Counted from the stretch's first letter, positions 52,813 through 61,274 are shown. The stretch: DNA of 64,000 nucleotides from Microcosmobacter mediterraneus (GCF_031846265.1 NZ_JAVRIA010000002.1:310001-374000); one strand, 5' to 3'. Made by a program: numbers and translations. Notes: generated by a model from the letters alone, not told the origin.

Positions 52813-53220
52813 ATGGTTTCTAAAAACCGAAATATACTCACAAAGATTCATCTCATTATTTCGGTTTTAGTAGTAATTCCTGCTTCTATCATATATGGTT
52901 TTTATCCAGAGTCTATCTTAGAAATAAGTCCAGATAGTGTGAATGAGCGTAATTTTCATAAAGCTATTATGGGCTTATATTTGGGGTTTTCTTTACTGTG
53001 GCTTTTGGGCGTTTTTAAAATTTATTTTATAAAAGCTGCTCTAATTAGCAATATCGTCTTTATGTTAGGTTTAGGTTTTGGAAGGCTTATAAGTGTATTG
53101 TTAGATGGCACGCCTTCTTTTTTATATAGTTTGGGTACAATTGGTGAGCTCTTATTGGGTTTTTATGGTGTTTGGGTATGTAATCAATATTTTACCTCTA
53201 AAATCAATATGCTAAAATAA
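52813..53220 (+). CDS. DUF4345 membrane protein
   Basis: The 135-residue protein has four predicted membrane helices (LIISVLVVIPASIIYGFYP, AIMGLYLGFSLLWLLGVFKI, ALISNIVFMLGLGFGRLISV and YSLGTIGELLLGFYGVWVC). The arrangement and the FHKAIMGLYLG and GRLIS motifs match the DUF4345 family. The function is unknown. It is co-directional with the M28 peptidase (5-base gap) and dusB (26-base gap). Confidence 0.75.
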   Translation: MVSKNRNILTKIHLIISVLVVIPASIIYGFYPESILEISPDSVNERNFHKAIMGLYLGFSLLWLLGVFKIYFIKAALISNIVFMLGLGFGRLISVLLDGTPSFLYSLGTIGELLLGFYGVWVCNQYFTSKINMLK

Positions 53221-53246
53221 CTTAGCTTTGCATAAAATATTCATTA

Positions 53247-54245
53247 TTGGTTAAAATCGGTGACATAGAATTAGGAGGATTCCCATTGCTTTTGGCACCA
53301 ATGGAAGATGTTAGCGACCCTCCTTTTCGTGCCTTATGTAAAGAACAAGGAGCTGATGTAGTATATACAGAATTTGTGTCTAGCGAAGGTTTAATCCGTA
53401 ATGCTGCGAAAAGCGTAATGAAGCTCGATATCTATGAAAAAGAGCGTCCTGTTGGTATTCAAATATTTGGTGCAAATATGGATAGCATGCTTCAAACTAT
53501 TGATATTGTAGAAAAATCCAATCCAGATATTATTGATATTAATTTTGGTTGTCCTGTAAAAAAAGTGGTTTCTAAAGGTGCAGGAGCTGGGATTTTAAAG
53601 GATATCTGCCTCATGGAAAAACTAACGGCAGAAATGGTAAAGCGCACCAATTTACCTGTAACCGTTAAAACACGGTTAGGTTGGGATCACGACTCAATTA
53701 AAATTGTAGAAGTTGCTGAACGTTTGCAGGATGTTGGTATAAAATCAATAGCCATACATGGCAGAACGCGTGCCCAAATGTATAAAGGTGATGCTGATTG
53801 GAAGCCCATTGCAGCAGTAAAAAACAATCCAAGAATGCATATTCCTGTTTTTGGAAATGGTGACGTTAATACTCCTGAACGTGCAGCAGAAATGAGAGAT
53901 CGTTATGGTTTAGATGGTGCTATGATAGGTAGAGCTTCTATTGGTAATCCTTGGTTTTTTAAGCAAGTAAAACATTATTTTAAAACTGGTGAGCGCCTTG
54001 CTCCTATTTCGCTTGCGGAACGTGTTGAAGCCGCTCGCAGACATTTACAAATGTCCATTGACTGGAAGGGTGAAAAACTCGGTGTTTTTGAAACCAGACG
54101 TCATTATACCAACTACTTTAAAGGTATTCCTAACTTTAAAGAATATCGTATGAAAATGGTAACGAGTGATGATTCTAAAGATGTTTTTGCGGCTTTTGAT
54201 GAAGTGCTTAAAAAGTTTTCAGGCTATGAATTTAACGCAATTTAA
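53247..54245 (+). CDS. dusB: tRNA-dihydrouridine synthase
   Basis: The 332-residue FMN enzyme reduces uridines in the tRNA D-loop. Signatures are LLLAPMEDVSDPPFRALCKEQGAD in overlapping parts, DINFGCPVKKVV, the catalytic Cys in FGCPVKK, VTVKTRLGW, IAIHGRTRAQMY and GAMIGRASIGNPW. The start is TTG at 53247. The first internal ATG would remove a core strand. The 3' end overlaps the convergent permease gene by 14 bases. Confidence 0.94.
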   Translation: MVKIGDIELGGFPLLLAPMEDVSDPPFRALCKEQGADVVYTEFVSSEGLIRNAAKSVMKLDIYEKERPVGIQIFGANMDSMLQTIDIVEKSNPDIIDINFGCPVKKVVSKGAGAGILKDICLMEKLTAEMVKRTNLPVTVKTRLGWDHDSIKIVEVAERLQDVGIKSIAIHGRTRAQMYKGDADWKPIAAVKNNPRMHIPVFGNGDVNTPERAAEMRDRYGLDGAMIGRASIGNPWFFKQVKHYFKTGERLAPISLAERVEAARRHLQMSIDWKGEKLGVFETRRHYTNYFKGIPNFKEYRMKMVTSDDSKDVFAAFDEVLKKFSGYEFNAI

Positions 54246-55437
54246 TTAACGATTTTGTAATTCTGTTAGAAGCAATCTTTGAAGCTAAAATTCCTAATGT
54301 ACTAAACGTAATAAAAACCAAAACGATATTTAGTGGTTTTAAGTGAACCGGATAAGGTAAGGATGCTGTAAGCATAATAAAACCTGTTAATTTCTGAAGC
54401 CCAATTAGGAGTATTGCTAATACTATACCTATAATGCCGCTTAATAAAGTCATTAAGCTGCCCTGTAAAAAGAAAATTCTTCTAATGTCTAAAGGTTCAG
54501 CACCTAAATTAAATAGTGTTTGCAAGGATCTTTTTCGGTCTAATATCATCATAATAATAGCACCAATAACGTTAAACAATGCAATAATGATAACCAATGT
54601 AAAAATGAGATACACAATTAAATTTTCGGTGTTCAACATTTTATATAAAGCGTCATTGAGCTGAGCTCTGTTTTTAACTTCAACATTATTATTTAGTATG
54701 GAAGCAATCTTAGAGCTAACGAAATCTACATCTGCGTCTTCGGTAAGCTTAACTTCTAAATTACTTATTTGATTATTGTTATAATTAAGTAATGCTTGAA
54801 CTAAATCTAAACTTGCAAAAACATAGGTGTTGTTGAGGTCTTCATTAATATCAAACAAGCCAACATTAATAGTATTCACTGAGTTAAATAAGCTGCTTGC
54901 AGAACTAAATTGACCCTTTCCTGGCTTAGGAACCGAAACCTCTAACACTCTAGCATAGTCTAACACACCAAAAGATAAGCTATTAGAAATTCCCCATCCT
55001 GCAACAACTTCATTACTATTATTTGTTAACCAATTACCTTGTGGAATAAGTGAATCTATAGAAGTAACAGCATTAAATTGATCATCTACACCCTTAATAA
55101 AAGCCACAAGAGGCTTGTCATTAAACTTTAGCATCGCTCTTTCTTCTAAAGTTTTACTAACCTTAGATACACCCTCAATAATTAGTATCTTATTTAAGGC
55201 ATTATTGGAAAGCTCTATAGTTTTTCCATCTTTTGGAAAAACCTTTAAATCTGGATCTATTAACGAAGAAAACTCTAAGCTATAATCCTTTAGGCCTGCG
55301 AAACCCGAAAGCACAATAAGCAATGCTGCTGAAGCAATAACTACTCCACTGGAGGCGATAATGCTCATTATATTAATGGCATTGTTACTACTTTTTGAAA
55401 ATAAATATCGTTTTGCTATGTATAGCGGAAAGTTCAA
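54232..55437 (-). CDS. FtsX-type ABC transporter permease (LolC/LolE-like)
   Basis: The 401-residue protein has an N-terminal IAKRYLFSKSSNNAINIMSII segment and first helix, a large periplasmic domain, and three C-terminal helices (LIVYLIFTLVIIIALFNVIGAIIMMIL, LMTLLSGIIGIVLAILLIGL, IVLVFITFSTLGILASKIAS). This is the MacB/LolC topology. It may help move lipoproteins to the outer membrane. No ATPase gene is adjacent. The start is TTG at 55437, directly touching the rbfA stop, so translation is coupled to rbfA. Confidence 0.88.
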   Translation of the reverse strand: MNFPLYIAKRYLFSKSSNNAINIMSIIASSGVVIASAALLIVLSGFAGLKDYSLEFSSLIDPDLKVFPKDGKTIELSNNALNKILIIEGVSKVSKTLEERAMLKFNDKPLVAFIKGVDDQFNAVTSIDSLIPQGNWLTNNSNEVVAGWGISNSLSFGVLDYARVLEVSVPKPGKGQFSSASSLFNSVNTINVGLFDINEDLNNTYVFASLDLVQALLNYNNNQISNLEVKLTEDADVDFVSSKIASILNNNVEVKNRAQLNDALYKMLNTENLIVYLIFTLVIIIALFNVIGAIIMMILDRKRSLQTLFNLGAEPLDIRRIFFLQGSLMTLLSGIIGIVLAILLIGLQKLTGFIMLTASLPYPVHLKPLNIVLVFITFSTLGILASKIASNRITKSLIKLR

Positions 55438-55830
55438 TTATAATTTTTTTCTTTTTTCCAATAAATTAGGATCGTTTAATGGATTGTCCTCTCTTTTAAG
55501 TGAGCGTTCAATGCCATCAATATATTCTAAAGAATCATCTATAAAAAACTCTAGTTGTGGCATGCGCCTTAATTGATGTCTAGTGCGCTGTGCCAATTCG
55601 TGTCTAATTAAAGCCGTATTAGATCTAATCCCATCCAGTAATTCTTTAGCTTTTGCATTAGGAAAAATACTTAAATAAACCTTTGCTATAGATAAATCTA
55701 CGGTTACAGAAACTTTGGAAACAGAAATAATAACACCTTTTAGCCCACCAGAAGTTGCTGCGTTTTGTAACACCTCAACAAGGTCTTGTTGTAAAATACC
55801 TCCTATTTTTTTCTGTCTATTACTTTCCAT
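55438..55830 (-). CDS. rbfA: 30S ribosome-binding factor A
   Basis: The 130-residue protein helps 16S rRNA 5'-end maturation. The KH-like fold is clear from RQKKIGGILQQDLVEVLQ, ISVSKVSVTVDLSIAKVYLSIFP and RHELAQRTRHQLRRMPQLEFFIDDSL. The permease gene starts at its stop. A TATTTTTG -7 element lies just upstream on the minus strand (55842-55835), so its leader is very short. Confidence 0.94.
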   Translation of the reverse strand: MESNRQKKIGGILQQDLVEVLQNAATSGGLKGVIISVSKVSVTVDLSIAKVYLSIFPNAKAKELLDGIRSNTALIRHELAQRTRHQLRRMPQLEFFIDDSLEYIDGIERSLKREDNPLNDPNLLEKRKKL

Positions 55831-55864
55831 GGTTCAAAAATACTATAATTTATAAGGATTATTA

Positions 55865-55872
55865 TACTTTTG
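55865..55872 (+). promoter_or_regulatory. -7 element of mce
   Basis: TACTTTTG is a perfect TAnnTTTG match, 40 bases before the mce start. Confidence 0.5.
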
Positions 55873-55911
55873 AGGGTGCAACATCTGTTCCAAACCTAAA
55901 ACTAAATTAAA

Positions 55912-56316
55912 ATGAAGAAAATTGAGCATATTGGCATTGCAGTTAAAGACATAGAGGCTTCTAACAAAACATTTGAGGCTTTGTTTGGAAAATCTCATTA
56001 TAAAACAGAAAAAGTAGAAAGCGAGCATGTACTTACTTCATTTTTTAAATGCGGTCCCAACAAAATAGAATTATTACAAGCCACAAATGATGATAGTCCT
56101 ATTTCAAAATTCATTGAAAAAAGAGGAGAAGGTATCCACCATATCGCTTTTGCAGTAGATAATATTGAAACTGAAATTAAACGGTTAATAAAACAAGGTT
56201 TTAGAATGATACATAGCAAGCCAAAAAAAGGTGCAGATAATAAACTAATTGCATTTTTACATCCAAGAACAACCAATGGTGTTTTGATAGAATTATGCCA
56301 AGAGATAAAGGATTAA
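55912..56316 (+). CDS. mce: methylmalonyl-CoA epimerase
   Basis: The 134-residue glyoxalase-fold enzyme converts the S- and R-methylmalonyl-CoA isomers. The metal ligands are expected in IEHIGIAVKD (His), IELLQATND, IHHIAFAVDN (His) and VLIELCQ (Glu). Its length is normal for the family. The mutase genes are not in the window. It is transcribed alone from a clear -7 box. Confidence 0.93.
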   Translation: MKKIEHIGIAVKDIEASNKTFEALFGKSHYKTEKVESEHVLTSFFKCGPNKIELLQATNDDSPISKFIEKRGEGIHHIAFAVDNIETEIKRLIKQGFRMIHSKPKKGADNKLIAFLHPRTTNGVLIELCQEIKD

Positions 56317-56402
56317 AACGATTTATTTTTCTTGCAGCCTTTGAAAATATATAGTAATATTGCACTCGCTTTACTGATAAAGCGGATTGATGTAAATCAA
56401 TA

Positions 56403-56476
56403 GGTCCTATAGCTCAGTTGGTTAGAGCACCTGACTCATAATCAGGTGGTCCATGGTTCGAGTCCATGTGGGACCA
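56403..56476 (+). tRNA. tRNA with CAT anticodon (Met, or Ile2)
   Basis: A complete 74-base cloverleaf: acceptor GGTCCTA/TGGGACC, D-arm AGCTCAGTTGGTTAGAGC, anticodon stem CCTGA/TCAGG with loop CTCATAA (anticodon CAT) and T-arm CATGGTTCGAGTCCATG. The discriminator base is A and CCA is not encoded. Sequence alone cannot rule out a lysidine-modified Ile2 tRNA. Confidence 0.95.
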
Positions 56477-56481
56477 CAAGT

Positions 56482-56510
56482 AAAACCCTTCTTATTGAAG
56501 GGTTTTTTTT
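56482..56510 (+). terminator. intrinsic terminator after the tRNA
   Basis: AAACCCTTC/GAAGGGTTT with a 5-base loop and eight T. Confidence 0.92.
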
Positions 56511-56746
56511 GTTCGCTTAAGTTTACGTTTTGGTAAATAATAATAACTGTTAATCTGTTGAGATTTACTTTTTATCAATGTTTCCAAATAATTAATCTAA
56601 TGGCACATCGTTTATTATAGTAATAATTTATATTTGTATTGAAGGGATTATTAATCGACAACTGAGGGTTTTACCTTAAGTGTTAATAAAAAGTGTTTTT
56701 AATCTATAAAAGTTGCTTTTTGAGGATGTTTTTCTTTTCAAATATT
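56511..56746. other. gene-free stretch after the tRNA terminator
   Basis: No convincing reading frame or RNA was found. TATATTTG at 56629-56636 is a perfect -7 match with no strong -33 partner. It lies 150 bases before the next gene, so it may be silent. Confidence 0.4.
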
Positions 56747-56775
56747 TTGTTTAGCTAATTATTTTAATACTTTTA
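56747..56775 (+). promoter_or_regulatory. promoter of the small proline-rich protein gene
   Basis: TTG (56747-56749), an 18-base spacer and TACTTTTA (one mismatch to TAnnTTTG). The predicted start site is within about 6 bases of the ATG at 56786, giving a very short leader. Confidence 0.5.
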
Positions 56776-56785
56776 CAGAGTCCTA

Positions 56786-56992
56786 ATGAGATTCTTGAAC
56801 AACATATTTACTTACATAGCAATATTTAGTTGCATTGGTACTTCGGTATTGGCTCAAGGGAATAATCCTCCTCCTCCAATTCCTCCTCCTCCTCCTGGAC
56901 TACCTATTAGTGATTGGATTCCTTTTTTTGTTGCCATAGGTTTAATTTACGGCTCCTATAAAATAGTAAAACGAGTAAAAACAGAATCTTAA
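56786..56992 (+). CDS. tiny secreted protein with proline tract and C-terminal membrane/sorting tail
   Basis: The 68-residue protein has three parts. A signal peptide ends in VLAQ (residue 24), a proline tract PPPPIPPPPPG follows at about residues 28-38, and then comes a tail GLPISDWIPFFVAIGLIYGSYKIVKRVK. The tail is a polar motif, one hydrophobic helix and a basic end. This tripartite tail resembles C-terminal sorting signals, particularly the PID-CTERM type of Bacteroidota, with PIS in place of PID. There is almost no mature domain. It overlaps the convergent ribE gene by 4 bases. The function is unknown. Confidence 0.7.
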   Translation: MRFLNNIFTYIAIFSCIGTSVLAQGNNPPPPIPPPPPGLPISDWIPFFVAIGLIYGSYKIVKRVKTES

Positions 56993-57579
56993 GATTGCGC
57001 TTCAAAAAGCTTCTTTACATATTTACCTATCACATCAAATTCTAAATTTACGACCGAACTAACTAGTAATTTATTAAAATTTGTGTGCTCATAAGTATAA
57101 GGAATTATAGCAACGCTAAAAGAGTTTGCTTTAGAATTAACAACGGTTAGGCTTACACCATTAACTGTAATGGATCCTTTTTCAATAGTGATATTACTTA
57201 AAGAAGGATCATATTTAAAAGTAAAAACCCAACTTCCATTTTCAGAGTTTATATAAGTACATGTTGCAGTCTGGTCTACATGACCCTGAACCATATGACC
57301 ATCTAGCCTGCTACCTAAAAGCATAGCGCGTTCTAAATTAACGTTATCTCCTACTTGTAAATTACCAATGTTACTTTTGTTTAAGGTTTCTTGTATTGCT
57401 GTAACGACGTATTCATCATCTAGAATTTTAACCACAGTTAAACAAACGCCGTTATGAGAAACACTCTGGTCTATTTGTAATTGACTTGTGATATTACTAG
57501 TAATTGTGATATGATGATTAGTTCCCTCTTTATCTATATGAGTAACTCTTCCTAAAGTTTCAATAATGCCTGTAAACAT
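56989..57579 (-). CDS. ribE: riboflavin synthase, alpha chain
   Basis: The 196-residue enzyme dismutates two 6,7-dimethyl-8-ribityllumazine molecules to riboflavin. The duplicated lumazine-binding barrels both show the motif: MFTGIIETLGRV and SHNGVCLTVV in the first, GHMVQGHVDQTA and ITVNGVSLTVV in the second. No FMN riboswitch could be recognised upstream. It is divergent from pdxA with about 57 bases between starts. Confidence 0.95.
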   Translation of the reverse strand: MFTGIIETLGRVTHIDKEGTNHHITITSNITSQLQIDQSVSHNGVCLTVVKILDDEYVVTAIQETLNKSNIGNLQVGDNVNLERAMLLGSRLDGHMVQGHVDQTATCTYINSENGSWVFTFKYDPSLSNITIEKGSITVNGVSLTVVNSKANSFSVAIIPYTYEHTNFNKLLVSSVVNLEFDVIGKYVKKLFEAQS

Positions 57580-57636
57580 AATGCTTGATAATATGTACCT
57601 TTGTTTGGTAAAATTATCTATAATTATAGGATTTTA

Positions 57637-58677
57637 ATGAAAAAAGAAGGAAAAATTATTGTTGGTATTTCGGTTGGTGATCTTAACGGTATAGGTGTTG
57701 AAATTATTTTAAAAACCTTTGAAGACAATAGAATGTTAGAGTTTTGTACGCCTGTTATTTTTGCATCTATTAAGGTAATGTCTTTTTTAAAAAAACATCA
57801 TAACAGTAAAATCAACTTTAATTTAGTTTCTAAATTAGATCAAATTCAACCTAACAAGGTTAATGTATTTAACGTCTGGAATGAACCAGTAAATATTAAC
57901 TTTGGGCAAGAAGATCCTAAAGTTGGGGAATACGCCATAAAATCTTTAAGGAGCTCTGTTAAACATTTAAAAAATAACACTATAGATGTATTAGTGACTG
58001 CTCCTATTCATAAGCACAATATACAGTCCGTTGATTTTAAATTTCCTGGGCATACAGATTATTTAAATCAAGAGTTAGAAGGAGAAAGTCTAATGTTCAT
58101 GGTATCTAATAACCTTAGGGTTGGTTTACTAACAGATCATGTTCCTGTAAATGAAGTTTCTAGCCATATCACTGAGGCTTTAATTTTTCAGAAGGTAAAT
58201 ACTGTTTACCAATCATTAAAACAAGACTTTTGTATTTCTAAGCCTAAAATTGCTGTTTTAGGAATTAATCCTCATGCAGGAGATCATGGTGTTATCGGTA
58301 AAGAAGATGATACTATTTTAAAACCTGCAATAGATAAAATAAAAGCAGAAGGAAAATTAGTTTATGGACCTTATTCTGCAGATAGTTTCTTTGGTTCTAA
58401 TACTTATAAAAGCTTTGATGCTATTCTGGCTTCTTATCACGATCAGGGATTAATACCTTTTAAAACCATCGCTTTTGGAAATGGTGTAAACTTCACCGCT
58501 GGTTTAAATAAAGTAAGAACATCTCCAGATCATGGAACGGCTTTTGAAATAGCAGGAAAAAATAGCGCAGACGAATCCTCTTTTAAAGAAGCTGTATTCA
58601 GCGCTATTCAAATTTACAAAAATAGAGTTCAATATAGCCAATACTCTAAAAACCCATTAAAAATTACTTCGAAATAG
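57637..58677 (+). CDS. pdxA: 4-hydroxythreonine-4-phosphate dehydrogenase
   Basis: The ATG at 57637 gives 346 residues beginning MKKEGKIIVGISVGDLNGIG; a TTG 36 bases earlier would add an unlikely extension. The enzyme oxidises 4-phosphohydroxy-L-threonine in pyridoxal phosphate synthesis. Visible motifs are VTAPIHKHNIQ, FPGHTDYL with a metal His, LGINPHAGDHGVIGKED with another metal His, and SYHDQGLIPFK with the third. A clear promoter for the next operon lies directly after it. Confidence 0.95.
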   Translation: MKKEGKIIVGISVGDLNGIGVEIILKTFEDNRMLEFCTPVIFASIKVMSFLKKHHNSKINFNLVSKLDQIQPNKVNVFNVWNEPVNINFGQEDPKVGEYAIKSLRSSVKHLKNNTIDVLVTAPIHKHNIQSVDFKFPGHTDYLNQELEGESLMFMVSNNLRVGLLTDHVPVNEVSSHITEALIFQKVNTVYQSLKQDFCISKPKIAVLGINPHAGDHGVIGKEDDTILKPAIDKIKAEGKLVYGPYSADSFFGSNTYKSFDAILASYHDQGLIPFKTIAFGNGVNFTAGLNKVRTSPDHGTAFEIAGKNSADESSFKEAVFSAIQIYKNRVQYSQYSKNPLKITSK

Positions 58678-58706
58678 ATATAAACAATTTTTGTTTATAA
58701 CCTTAT

Positions 58707-58733
58707 TTGGTTAAATAAAATTTTCTATATTTG
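58707..58733 (+). promoter_or_regulatory. promoter of the DUF177-rpmF unit
   Basis: TTG (58707-58709) is followed by 16 bases and TATATTTG (58726-58733). Because the -7 box covers a TTG codon that could be read as an earlier start, the real DUF177 start is the ATG at 58758. Confidence 0.65.
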
Positions 58734-58757
58734 CACGCTCAAATTGAATGTGTTGAT

Positions 58758-59294
58758 ATGAAGGATTTAAAGGAATACAATATTCCTTTTGTAGGATTAA
58801 AGCTAGGAAAACATCTATTTGATTTCGAGATTAATAATTCGTTCTTTGATTTTTTTGAGTATGATGAGTTTAATGATGTAAACGTATTAACATCATTAGA
58901 GTTTGAAAAAAAGACAACATTACTAGAGTTACATTTTAATATTAGTGGTATTGTTAATGTTAATTGCGATCTAACAAACGAACCTTATAACCAAAACGTT
59001 AATGGTGAGTTTGACTTAGTTGTTAAATTTGGTAATGATTACAATGATGATAATGAAGACATTCTAATTATTCCTCATGGTGAATACGAAATTAATGTAG
59101 CGCAATATATTTATGAGCTCATAATATTATCGGTTCCCCAAAAAAGAATACATCCAGGTGTTGAAGACGGAACTTTAAATTCAGAAATACTTAATAAACT
59201 TGAAGAATTAAGCCCTAACAAGGACAATAAAAGTAATAACCACGAGATTGATCCTCGTTGGCAAACATTAAAAAAACTATTAACGGATAAATAA
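58758..59294 (+). CDS. DUF177 / YceD family protein
   Basis: From the ATG at 58758 the protein has 178 residues. The DUF177 hallmarks are the paired strands around VNVNCDLTNEP, FDLVVKFGN, and the C-terminal IDPRWQTLKKLLTDK. The canonical CxRC pair is reduced to a single Cys in VNCDLTNEP. The family is linked to 23S rRNA metabolism and is almost always encoded upstream of L32, as here (8-base gap). Confidence 0.9.
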   Translation: MKDLKEYNIPFVGLKLGKHLFDFEINNSFFDFFEYDEFNDVNVLTSLEFEKKTTLLELHFNISGIVNVNCDLTNEPYNQNVNGEFDLVVKFGNDYNDDNEDILIIPHGEYEINVAQYIYELIILSVPQKRIHPGVEDGTLNSEILNKLEELSPNKDNKSNNHEIDPRWQTLKKLLTDK

Positions 59295-59302
59295 CATTTA
59301 AA

Positions 59303-59506
59303 ATGGCACATCCTAAAAGAAAAATATCTAGAACTAGAAGAGATAAAAGAAGAACACACTATAAAGCAACAGTTCCTCAAATAGCAACTTGTCCAACAAC
59401 TGGAGAGCCTCATTTATACCACAGAGCACATTGGCATGAAGGAAAATTGTATTACAGAGGTCAAGTCCTTATAGATAATTCTGAAAACGAAGAAAACTTA
59501 GCATAA
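59303..59506 (+). CDS. rpmF: 50S ribosomal protein L32
   Basis: The 67-residue basic protein opens MAHPKRKISRTRRDKRR. The usual four-Cys zinc ribbon is reduced to one Cys in ATCPTTGEPHLYHRAHW, so it is the zinc-independent version. It is co-transcribed with DUF177 and followed by a strong terminator. Confidence 0.96.
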   Translation: MAHPKRKISRTRRDKRRTHYKATVPQIATCPTTGEPHLYHRAHWHEGKLYYRGQVLIDNSENEENLA

Positions 59507-59526
59507 CTATTATGCACGCATATAAT

Positions 59527-59554
59527 AAAACGCTCCTGTTAGAGCGTTTTTTTT
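59527..59554 (+). terminator. intrinsic terminator after rpmF
   Basis: AAAACGCTC/GAGCGTTTT with a 6-base loop and eight T. Confidence 0.92.
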
Positions 59555-59604
59555 ATGATTAATTTTTAAGTCTCTCAAAAACCACTTAATTTGCATCAAA
59601 TTAT

Positions 59605-59665
59605 ACCATTTTTAATCAAAATGTTGATAAAATGGTGTTTTTTTGGTCTATTTTGACCTTTTTTT
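59605..59665 (+). terminator. terminator-like pair in the fabH leader
   Basis: ACCATTTT-(2)-ATCAA, loop AATG, TTGAT-AAAATGGT (59605-59636) is followed by seven T. A short GGTC/GACC hairpin and another seven T follow (59645-59665). Both lie after the rpmF terminator and within 80 bases of fabH, so they may act as an attenuator of fabH. Confidence 0.65.
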
Positions 59666-59683
59666 GCACAAAACGTAGTGTTA

Positions 59684-60679
59684 ATGAATACAATTACAGC
59701 CGCGATTACAGCCATTGGGTCTTATGTTCCTGATTATGTTTTATCTAATAAGGTACTAGAAACTATGGTAGATACAAACGATGAGTGGATAACCACTAGA
59801 ACAGGTATCAAAGAGCGAAGACTACTCAAAGAAGATGGAAAAGGCACATCATACATGGCTATTAAAGCTGCTCAGAATCTTCTAGAAAAAAAACAATTAG
59901 ACCCTAAAGATATTGATATGGTTATTGTAGCAACAGCTACACCAGATATGCCTGTAGCATCAACTGCTGTTTTTACGGCGTCCGAAATTGGAGCAACTAA
60001 CGCTTTTGCTTACGATTTGCAAGCTGCTTGTTCTAGTTTTTTATACGGTATGTCTACTGCTGCTAGTTACATTCAATCTGGACGTTACAAAAAAGTACTA
60101 TTGATTGGAGCTGATAAAATGTCTTCAATTATTGATTATGAAGACAGAGCTACTTGTATTATTTTTGGAGATGGCGCGGGAGCTGTCTTGTTTGAGCCAA
60201 ATGAAGATGGATTGGGATTACAAGACGAATATCTTAGGAGTGATGGTTATGGTCGTCAGTTTTTAAAGATAGATGCTGGTGGATCAATTTTACCTCCAAA
60301 TGAAGATACTGTAAAGAATAAGCAACATTATGTGTTTCAAGATGGGAAAACCGTTTTCAAGTTTGCGGTTTCTAATATGGCTGATGTCAGTGAAAAAATA
60401 ATGACACGTAACAATTTATCGCACGAAGATGTTGCTTGGTTAGTACCACACCAAGCAAATAAAAGAATCATTGCAGCCACAGCAAATAGAATGGGCTTAG
60501 ATGAAAATAAGGTAATGTTAAACATTCATAAATATGGAAACACAACCTCTGCTACTTTACCTTTATGCTTAAGTGATTATGAATCTAAGCTTAAAAAGGG
60601 TGATAACATCATATTTGCCGCCTTTGGTGGTGGCTTTACTTGGGGTTCCATTTATTTAAAATGGGCTTACAATTCTTAA
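59684..60679 (+). CDS. fabH: 3-oxoacyl-[acyl-carrier-protein] synthase III
   Basis: The ATG at 59684 gives 331 residues; a GTG two codons earlier is less likely. The enzyme starts fatty-acid synthesis by condensing acyl-CoA with malonyl-ACP. The nucleophile is Cys116 (DLQAACSSFLYG), with His in WLVPHQANKRI and Asn in KYGNTTSATLPL. It leads the fabH-accB-accC unit. A double terminator-like structure lies in its leader. Confidence 0.96.
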   Translation: MNTITAAITAIGSYVPDYVLSNKVLETMVDTNDEWITTRTGIKERRLLKEDGKGTSYMAIKAAQNLLEKKQLDPKDIDMVIVATATPDMPVASTAVFTASEIGATNAFAYDLQAACSSFLYGMSTAASYIQSGRYKKVLLIGADKMSSIIDYEDRATCIIFGDGAGAVLFEPNEDGLGLQDEYLRSDGYGRQFLKIDAGGSILPPNEDTVKNKQHYVFQDGKTVFKFAVSNMADVSEKIMTRNNLSHEDVAWLVPHQANKRIIAATANRMGLDENKVMLNIHKYGNTTSATLPLCLSDYESKLKKGDNIIFAAFGGGFTWGSIYLKWAYNS

Positions 60680-60709
60680 TTAAACTAACTAAAAACAACT
60701 CAATAAATT

Positions 60710-61192
60710 ATGGATTTAAAGGAAATTCAAAATCTAATCAAATTTGTAGCAAAGTCTGGCGCAAGTGAGGTTAAATTAGAAATGGATGACGTAAAAATTA
60801 CCATAAGAACTGGTAGTGACCATTCTGATACTACAACTATTGTGCAACAAGTTCCTGTAGGAGCTCCTGTTGCTGCTGCACCTATTGCAGCTCCAGCACC
60901 AACACCTGAGGCTCCAGCAACACCAGCTCCAGCTGCAGATGATAGTTCTAAATATATAACTATAAAATCTCCAATTATTGGAACATTTTATCGAAAGCCT
61001 TCTCCAGACAAACCTATGTTTGTAGAGGTTGGTAGCTCTATAAAAGAAGGCGATGTGCTTTGTGTTATCGAAGCCATGAAGCTTTTCAACGAAATTGAGT
61101 CTGAAGTTTCAGGGAAAATTGTTAAAATTTTAGTGGATGATTCTTCTCCTGTAGAGTTTGATCAACCATTATTTTTAGTAGATCCATCATAA
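60710..61192 (+). CDS. accB: biotin carboxyl carrier protein of acetyl-CoA carboxylase
   Basis: The 160-residue protein has the N-terminal LIKFVAKSGASEVKLEM region and a proline/alanine-rich linker (about residues 48-76). The biotinyl domain has Lys124 in VIEAMKLFNEIE, a variant of the usual EAMKMMNE. It carries CO2 between the biotin carboxylase and transferase parts. It lies 30 bases after fabH. Confidence 0.96.
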   Translation: MDLKEIQNLIKFVAKSGASEVKLEMDDVKITIRTGSDHSDTTTIVQQVPVGAPVAAAPIAAPAPTPEAPATPAPAADDSSKYITIKSPIIGTFYRKPSPDKPMFVEVGSSIKEGDVLCVIEAMKLFNEIESEVSGKIVKILVDDSSPVEFDQPLFLVDPS

Positions 61193-61196
61193 TTCG

Positions 61197-61267
61197 AAGT
61201 TTAAAGTTTAAAGTTTTAAGCGGTATAAATAAGCTCTAAACTTATAAACCATAAACTTTTAAACTTA
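61197..61267. repeat. degenerate inverted repeat between accB and accC
   Basis: AAGTTTAAAGTTTAAAGTTT (61197-61216) faces an imperfect inverse (61237-61267) built of AAACTT units. Such AAGTTTAAA-type sequences resemble dispersed flavobacterial intergenic repeats. Confidence 0.5.
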
Positions 61268-61274
61268 TATAGTT

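Noticed and set aside
61197..61267. AT-rich repeat as a CRISPR or replication origin.
   Set aside because: There are no regular spacers, no DnaA boxes and no cas or dnaA genes. It is a short degenerate inverted repeat.
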